Positions 5,453-9,331 of a stretch of DNA of 9,331 bases are shown here, piece by piece (within the stretch, counting starts at the first letter, position 1; the number at the start of each line of letters is the position of its first letter). The stretch is taken from contig DAHWNE010000040.1 in assembly GCA_027340195.1 (NCBI GenBank), forward strand, positions 1 to 9,331, written 5' to 3'. This DNA comes from Acetobacteraceae bacterium (GTDB taxonomy: Bacteria > Pseudomonadota > Alphaproteobacteria > Acetobacterales > Acetobacteraceae). The position numbers were made by a program, and so were the translations under genes. The notes beneath the pieces are model-generated. The model searched no databases and was not told where the DNA came from. It saw only the letters and a program-made list of their open reading frames with translations.

Positions 5453-5536
5453 GGCGCGCCCGGTCCGGCGGTGGTTGCCCGCCCGGCGCGGCGCCGTTAT
5501 GTCTCCGCCGCCCCTTCCCGGACCCCGTGCCTGCCC

Positions 5537-6769
5537 ATGCCTCGCATCGTGATGAAATTCGGCGGCACCTCGGTGGCCGACCTCGACCGCATCCGCGCCG
5601 TCGCGCGCCGGGTGAAGCGCGAGGTCGAGGCCGGCAACGAGGTCGCGGTGGTGGTCTCGGCGATGGCCGGCGCCACCAACCAGCTGGTCGCCTGGTGCCA
5701 GGCGCTCTCGCCCCTGCATGATGCGCGCGAGTATGACACCGTGGTGGCCACCGGCGAGCAGGTGACCACCGGTCTCTTGGCGATCGCGTTGCAGGAGATC
5801 GGCGTCGAGGCGCGCTCCTGGCAGGGCTGGCAGATCCCGATCCGCACCGACAACGCCCACGGCAAGGCGCGTATCGCCGAGATCGACGGCGGCGAGTTGA
5901 TCCGGCGCATGGGCACGGGCCAGGTGGCGGTGGTGGCCGGGTTCCAGGGCATCGCGCCGACCGGGCGGATCACCACCCTCGGCCGCGGCGGGTCGGATAC
6001 CTCGGCGGTCGCGCTGGCCGCCGCGCTGCGGGCCGACCGCTGCGATATCTACACCGATGTCGATGGCGTCTACACCACCGATCCGCGCATCGTGCCCAAG
6101 GCGCGCAAGCTGGCCCGCATCAGCTACGAGGAGATGCTGGAACTCGCCTCGGTCGGCGCCAAGGTGTTGCAGACCCGCAGCGTGGAACTGGCGATGAACG
6201 AGCATGTGCGGGTGCGCGTGCTCTCGAGCTTCCTGGACGGGCCGGATGACGGCACGCTGGGCACCCTGGTCGTGGACGAGGAGGAAATCGTGGAAAAGGA
6301 GACCGTCTCCGGAATCGCCTACTCGCGCGACGATGCCAAGGTGACCCTGCGGCGGGTGCCGGATCGTCCGGGGATCGCCGCCGGGGTGTTCGGACTGCTG
6401 GCGGACCGTGCCATCAATGTCGATATGATCGTGCAGAACATCGCCGCCGACGGCACCACCGACCTCACCTTCACCGTGGGCAAGGCGGATCTCGCGCGGG
6501 CCCAGGCGGCGCTGGCCGAGCTCGCGCCCACGATCGGCTTCGCCGGCATCGACACCGACACCAACGTGGCCAAGATCAGCGTGGTGGGGGTGGGGATGCG
6601 CAGCCACGCCGGCGTCGCCGGCACCATGTTCCGCGCGCTCGCCGACAAGGCGATCAATATCGAGGTGATCTCCACCTCCGAAATCAAGGTGAGCGTGCTG
6701 ATCGCCGCCGAATACACCGAGCTCGCGGTGCGCGCGCTGCATACCGCGTACGGTCTCGATGCCGGCTGA
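5537..6769 (+). CDS. lysC: Aspartate kinase
   Basis: Phosphorylates L-aspartate with ATP, the first committed step to lysine, threonine, methionine and diaminopimelate. The protein has 410 residues, a normal length for the single-function enzyme with two C-terminal ACT domains. The kinase domain begins with the nucleotide-binding signature KFGGTSV (7-13) and continues with SAMAGATNQL (41-50), ATGEQVTTGLLA (71-82), LGRGGSDTSAVALAAAL (148-164) and the substrate region YTDVDGVYTTDPRIV (172-186). ACT repeats follow at about 265-345 (VPDRPGIAAGVFGLLADRAINVDMI region) and 346-410 (VGVGMRSHAGVAGTMF, INIEVISTSEIKVSVLI). These usually bind lysine and/or threonine for feedback control. The start at ATG 5537 is chosen by family alignment (MPRIVMKFGG); no Shine-Dalgarno precedes it. 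The next gene begins within its last 11 bases. Confidence 0.97.
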   Translation: MPRIVMKFGGTSVADLDRIRAVARRVKREVEAGNEVAVVVSAMAGATNQLVAWCQALSPLHDAREYDTVVATGEQVTTGLLAIALQEIGVEARSWQGWQIPIRTDNAHGKARIAEIDGGELIRRMGTGQVAVVAGFQGIAPTGRITTLGRGGSDTSAVALAAALRADRCDIYTDVDGVYTTDPRIVPKARKLARISYEEMLELASVGAKVLQTRSVELAMNEHVRVRVLSSFLDGPDDGTLGTLVVDEEEIVEKETVSGIAYSRDDAKVTLRRVPDRPGIAAGVFGLLADRAINVDMIVQNIAADGTTDLTFTVGKADLARAQAALAELAPTIGFAGIDTDTNVAKISVVGVGMRSHAGVAGTMFRALADKAINIEVISTSEIKVSVLIAAEYTELAVRALHTAYGLDAG

Positions 6770-7763
6770 TCTCGACACGCTCTGGGCGCGCGGGCGCGCG
6801 TTCCTCGGCTGCGAATTCGCCATCATGGGCGGCGCCATGAGCTGGGTGAGCGAACGCCACCTGGTGGCCGCCATCTCCAACGCCGGCGGCTTCGGGGTGA
6901 TCGCCTGCGGGGCGATGACGCCCGCGCTGCTGGAGGCCGAGATCGCCGCCACCCAGGCGCTGACCTCCCGCCCCTTCGGGGTCAACCTCATCACCATGCA
7001 TCCCGACCTCGACGATCTGGTGCGGGTCTGCCTGGCGGCACGGGTAGGGCATGTGGTGCTGGCCGGCGGCATTCCGCCGGGGTCGGCGGTGCGCGCGGTC
7101 AAGGATGGCGGGGCGAAGCTGATCGCCTTCGCGCCGGCCCTGGTGCTGGCGCGAAGGCTGGTGCGCTCGGGGGCGGATGCGATCGTGATCGAGGGGTCGG
7201 AGGCGGGCGGGCATATCGGCCCGGTCTCGCTCAACGTCCTGGCGCAAGAGATCCTGCCGCATCTGCGCGAGGTGCCGGTGTTCGTCGCCGGCGGCCTTGG
7301 GCGGGGCGAGGCGATCCTGGGCTATCTGGAGATGGGTGCCGCCGGCGCCCAGCTCGGCACCCGCTTCGCCGCCGCGGCGGAATCCATCGCGCATCCCAAT
7401 TTCAAGCAGGCCTTCCTCCGCGCCAACGCGCGCGACGCGCTGCCCTCGGTGCAGCTCGACCCGCGGTTTCCGGTCATTCCGGTGCGCGGGCTGGTGAACG
7501 CCGGCACCGAACGCTTCATGCTCCACCAAGCGGACGTGGTCCGCCGCTTCCAGGCCGGCGAACTCGGCAAGGAGGCAGCGCAGCTCGAAATCGAGCATTT
7601 CTGGGCCGGCGCGCTGCGCCGGGCGGTGATCGAGGGGGATGTGGAAACCGGCTCGGTGATGGCCGGCCAGTCGGTGGGCATGGTCACCCGGATCCAGCCG
7701 GTGGCCGAGATCCTGGCCGAGCTGGTGGGGCAGATGCGCGCGGTGCTGGCCGCGCGGGGCTAG
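6759..7763 (+). CDS. Nitronate monooxygenase (2-nitropropane dioxygenase-type flavoprotein)
   Basis: A 334-residue FMN-dependent TIM-barrel enzyme. Family members oxidise alkyl nitronates such as propionate 3-nitronate to carbonyl compounds with release of nitrite; the near relative FabK is an enoyl-ACP reductase. Seen here are an N-terminal FMN loop (IMGGAMSWVSERHLVAAISNAGGFGVI, about 22-48), PFGVNLIT (72-79), the active-site segment EGSEAGGHIG (145-154) with His152, and the phosphate-binding end strands VAGGLGRGEAI (176-186) and AGAQLGTRF (195-203). His in that position and the EAGGH context favour nitronate monooxygenase over FabK, though FabK-like or detoxifying roles remain possible. ATG 6759 overlaps the lysC end (TGA 6767-6769) by 11 bases, so translation is probably coupled; ptsP follows 6 bases after its stop. 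Its link to the lysC and ptsP functions is not evident. Confidence 0.9.
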   Translation: MPADLDTLWARGRAFLGCEFAIMGGAMSWVSERHLVAAISNAGGFGVIACGAMTPALLEAEIAATQALTSRPFGVNLITMHPDLDDLVRVCLAARVGHVVLAGGIPPGSAVRAVKDGGAKLIAFAPALVLARRLVRSGADAIVIEGSEAGGHIGPVSLNVLAQEILPHLREVPVFVAGGLGRGEAILGYLEMGAAGAQLGTRFAAAAESIAHPNFKQAFLRANARDALPSVQLDPRFPVIPVRGLVNAGTERFMLHQADVVRRFQAGELGKEAAQLEIEHFWAGALRRAVIEGDVETGSVMAGQSVGMVTRIQPVAEILAELVGQMRAVLAARG

Positions 7764-7769
7764 GCCGCG

Positions 7770-9331
7770 ATGGCGGACCCTCCGCCGCGGCGGCTGCTGG
7801 CGCAACTGCGCGAGTTGATGGCGCGCGGGGACGCCCCGCTCTCCGCCGTGGCCCGGCTGGTCGCCACCGAAATGGTGGCCGAGGTGGCCTCGGTCTATGT
7901 CTCCCGCCCCGGCGATATCCTGGAACTCGCGGCGACCGAGGGGCTGAACCCCGGTGCCGTCGGGCAGACCCGGCTGCGGGTGGGGGAGGGGATCGTCGGC
8001 CTCTGCGCCGCCGCCGGAACGGTGATGAACCTGCCCGACGCGCAGAACCACCCCGGCTTCGCCTATCGGCCGGAGACCGGGGAGGAACCCTACGCCTCCA
8101 TGCTGGCGGTGCCGGTGCGCCGGGCCGGGCGGATCCTGGGGGTGCTGGCGGTGCAGAACCGCGCCCCGCGCCAGTACACCGCCCACGAGGTGGAGGAAGC
8201 CGAGACGGTGGCGATGCTGCTGGCCGAGCTGCTGGCGCAGGGCGGCGCGGCGGCGACCGCGCCCGAGGGCGTCGGCGCGGCGATGCCGCGGGTGTTCTCG
8301 GGCCTCAGCCTTGCCCCCGGCATCCTGCTGGGGCCGGTGGTCACCGCCGGAGGCTTCCGCCTGACCGGCCCGGTGCTGACCGATGCGCCGGAGGCGGAGG
8401 TGGCGCGGCTGGAAGCCGCCGCCACGCGGATGCGCCGGCGGCTCGATGAGCTGCTGGATGACGGGCGGGTGGCGCCGGACGCCGGGGCGTCGCGCGAGGT
8501 GCTGGAAGCCTACCGGCTGGTCGCGGAGGATGCCGGCTGGCTGCGTCGGGTGACCGAGCTGATCCGTTCGGGCCTGGCTGCCGAGGCAGCGGTGCAGCGG
8601 GTGACCGCCGAGCTGCACGAGCGGATGCGCCGCATCGCCGACCCGTATCTGCGCGAGCGGCTGGCCGATGTGGAGGACCTCGCCGGGCGGCTGTTGGGCG
8701 AGCTCGCCGGCGCCAGCCCGCCGCCGGTGCCGCCGGGCGCGATCCTGATCGCCCGCCGGCTGGGGCCGGCCGAGCTGCTGGACTGGCACGCCCGCGGCAT
8801 CGGCGGGGTGGTGATCGAGGAGGCGAGCCCGGCCGGGCACGCCGCCATCCTGGCCCGCGCCCTGGGGCTGGCGGCGCTGGGCGGGGTGCGCGGGGCGCTG
8901 GCGGCGGCCAACCCGGGCGACGAGGCGGTGCTGGACGCCGACAGCGCCAGCCTGATCCTGCGCCCGGACGAGGACGTGCGCCGCATCTGCCTGCGCGCGG
9001 TGGAGACCCGGGCGGCGCTGCTGGCCAACCAGGCGGGGTTGCGCGACCGCCCTGCCGTCACCGCCGACGGCACGCCGCTGACATTGATGCTGAACCTGGG
9101 GCTGGCGCTGGAGCTGGACCAGCTGGACCGCACCGGGGCGGCCGGGATCGGGCTGTTTCGCACCGGGATCGCGATGCTGGCGCGCGGGGCGATCCTGGAT
9201 ACCGCCGAGCAGGCGGCTTTCTATGCGCGAGTGATGGATGTCGCGGGCAGCCGGCCGGTGGTGTTCCGCACCCTCGATCTCGGCTCCGACAAGTTGCTGG
9301 CGGGCGATGAGACGCCGGAGGAGGCGAACCC
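7770..9331 (+). CDS. ptsP: PTS-Ntr enzyme I (phosphoenolpyruvate-protein phosphotransferase), N-terminal 520 codons
   Basis: Enzyme I of the nitrogen PTS: takes phosphate from phosphoenolpyruvate and passes it to NPr, then to EIIA-Ntr, a cytoplasmic signalling chain. The frame is open from ATG 7770 to the right edge. Order of domains: GAF sensor domain, about 15-155 (LSAVARLVATEM, RLRVGEGIVGLCA, NLPDAQNHPGF, SMLAVPVRRAGRILGVLAVQN); PEP-utiliser N-terminal domain starting near 174 (VFSGLSLAPGILLG); helical NPr-binding region; swivelling phospho-His domain with EEASPAGHAAILARALG around the phosphoacceptor His357; start of the TIM barrel with GIGLFRTG (Arg464) and VVFRTLDLGSDK (Arg500), the two PEP-binding arginines. 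The GAF domain separates it from sugar enzyme I. Oddities: Gly466 where RTE is usual, and AGH where SH is common before the active His. It probably shares an operon with lysC. The C-terminal catalytic residues lie beyond the window. Confidence 0.93.
   Translation, partial: MADPPPRRLLAQLRELMARGDAPLSAVARLVATEMVAEVASVYVSRPGDILELAATEGLNPGAVGQTRLRVGEGIVGLCAAAGTVMNLPDAQNHPGFAYRPETGEEPYASMLAVPVRRAGRILGVLAVQNRAPRQYTAHEVEEAETVAMLLAELLAQGGAAATAPEGVGAAMPRVFSGLSLAPGILLGPVVTAGGFRLTGPVLTDAPEAEVARLEAAATRMRRRLDELLDDGRVAPDAGASREVLEAYRLVAEDAGWLRRVTELIRSGLAAEAAVQRVTAELHERMRRIADPYLRERLADVEDLAGRLLGELAGASPPPVPPGAILIARRLGPAELLDWHARGIGGVVIEEASPAGHAAILARALGLAALGGVRGALAAANPGDEAVLDADSASLILRPDEDVRRICLRAVETRAALLANQAGLRDRPAVTADGTPLTLMLNLGLALELDQLDRTGAAGIGLFRTGIAMLARGAILDTAEQAAFYARVMDVAGSRPVVFRTLDLGSDKLLAGDETPEEAN

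Noticed and set aside
5452..5461. GGGCGCGCCC palindrome after the hydrolase stop as a terminator or binding site
   Set aside because: It is short, GC-only and without a T-run; such palindromes are expected by chance in this DNA.
4469..7234. A 921-codon open frame on the minus strand opposite the hydrolase, lysC and the flavoprotein
   Set aside because: It is low-complexity (rich in His, Gly, Arg, Asp), antisense to three genes with clear family motifs, and typical of the mirror frame in GC-rich coding DNA.
6684..8840. A 718-codon minus-strand frame opposite the flavoprotein and ptsP
   Set aside because: It has the same mirror-frame composition and no recognisable domain, while the plus strand encodes conserved enzymes throughout.

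Overview
The window is GC-rich DNA, apart from one internal AT-richer patch, and reads like an alphaproteobacterium. The order lysC then ptsP on one strand is common in that class, and the gene families and codon use would suit Rhodospirillales/Acetobacteraceae. That placement is inference from gene order and composition only.

Left part (1-2658). A DNA methyltransferase enters from the left edge as its C-terminal part. It is followed 26 bases later by a small EthD-like protein. Convergent to these, on the minus strand, are a Wza-type SLBB polysaccharide-export lipoprotein and, directly downstream of it, a YnfM-like MFS transporter. The MFS reading frame runs back into the SLBB stop codon, so the two look translationally coupled through a non-ATG start.

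Middle part (2659-4699). This is accessory, decayed DNA. Two N-terminal pieces of the same IS256-type transposase lie in opposite orientation: a short minus-strand piece at 2750-2977 and a longer, frameshifted and deleted plus-strand piece at 3714-4440. Between them is a segment of about 40% GC (3001-3300). It contains a small gene with a good ribosome binding site whose 66-residue product has one hydrophobic segment followed by 7-residue tandem repeats, encoded by a 21-bp tandem DNA repeat. Palindromes, a foldable leader-like stretch and a four-copy 10-bp tandem repeat surround the remnants.

Right part (4700-9331). All genes are on the plus strand and look intact: an alpha/beta hydrolase with a Cys in place of the usual nucleophilic Ser, then aspartate kinase (lysC), a nitronate monooxygenase-type flavoprotein overlapping lysC by 11 bases, and the start of ptsP (nitrogen PTS enzyme I) 6 bases further on, running off the right edge. 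The last three form a tight probable operon linking aspartate-family amino acid synthesis with nitrogen-PTS signalling; the flavoprotein between them has no obvious pathway link.

I see no complete, clearly new multi-gene system. The most unusual item is the heptad-repeat membrane microprotein in the AT-richer patch bracketed by the transposase remnants.
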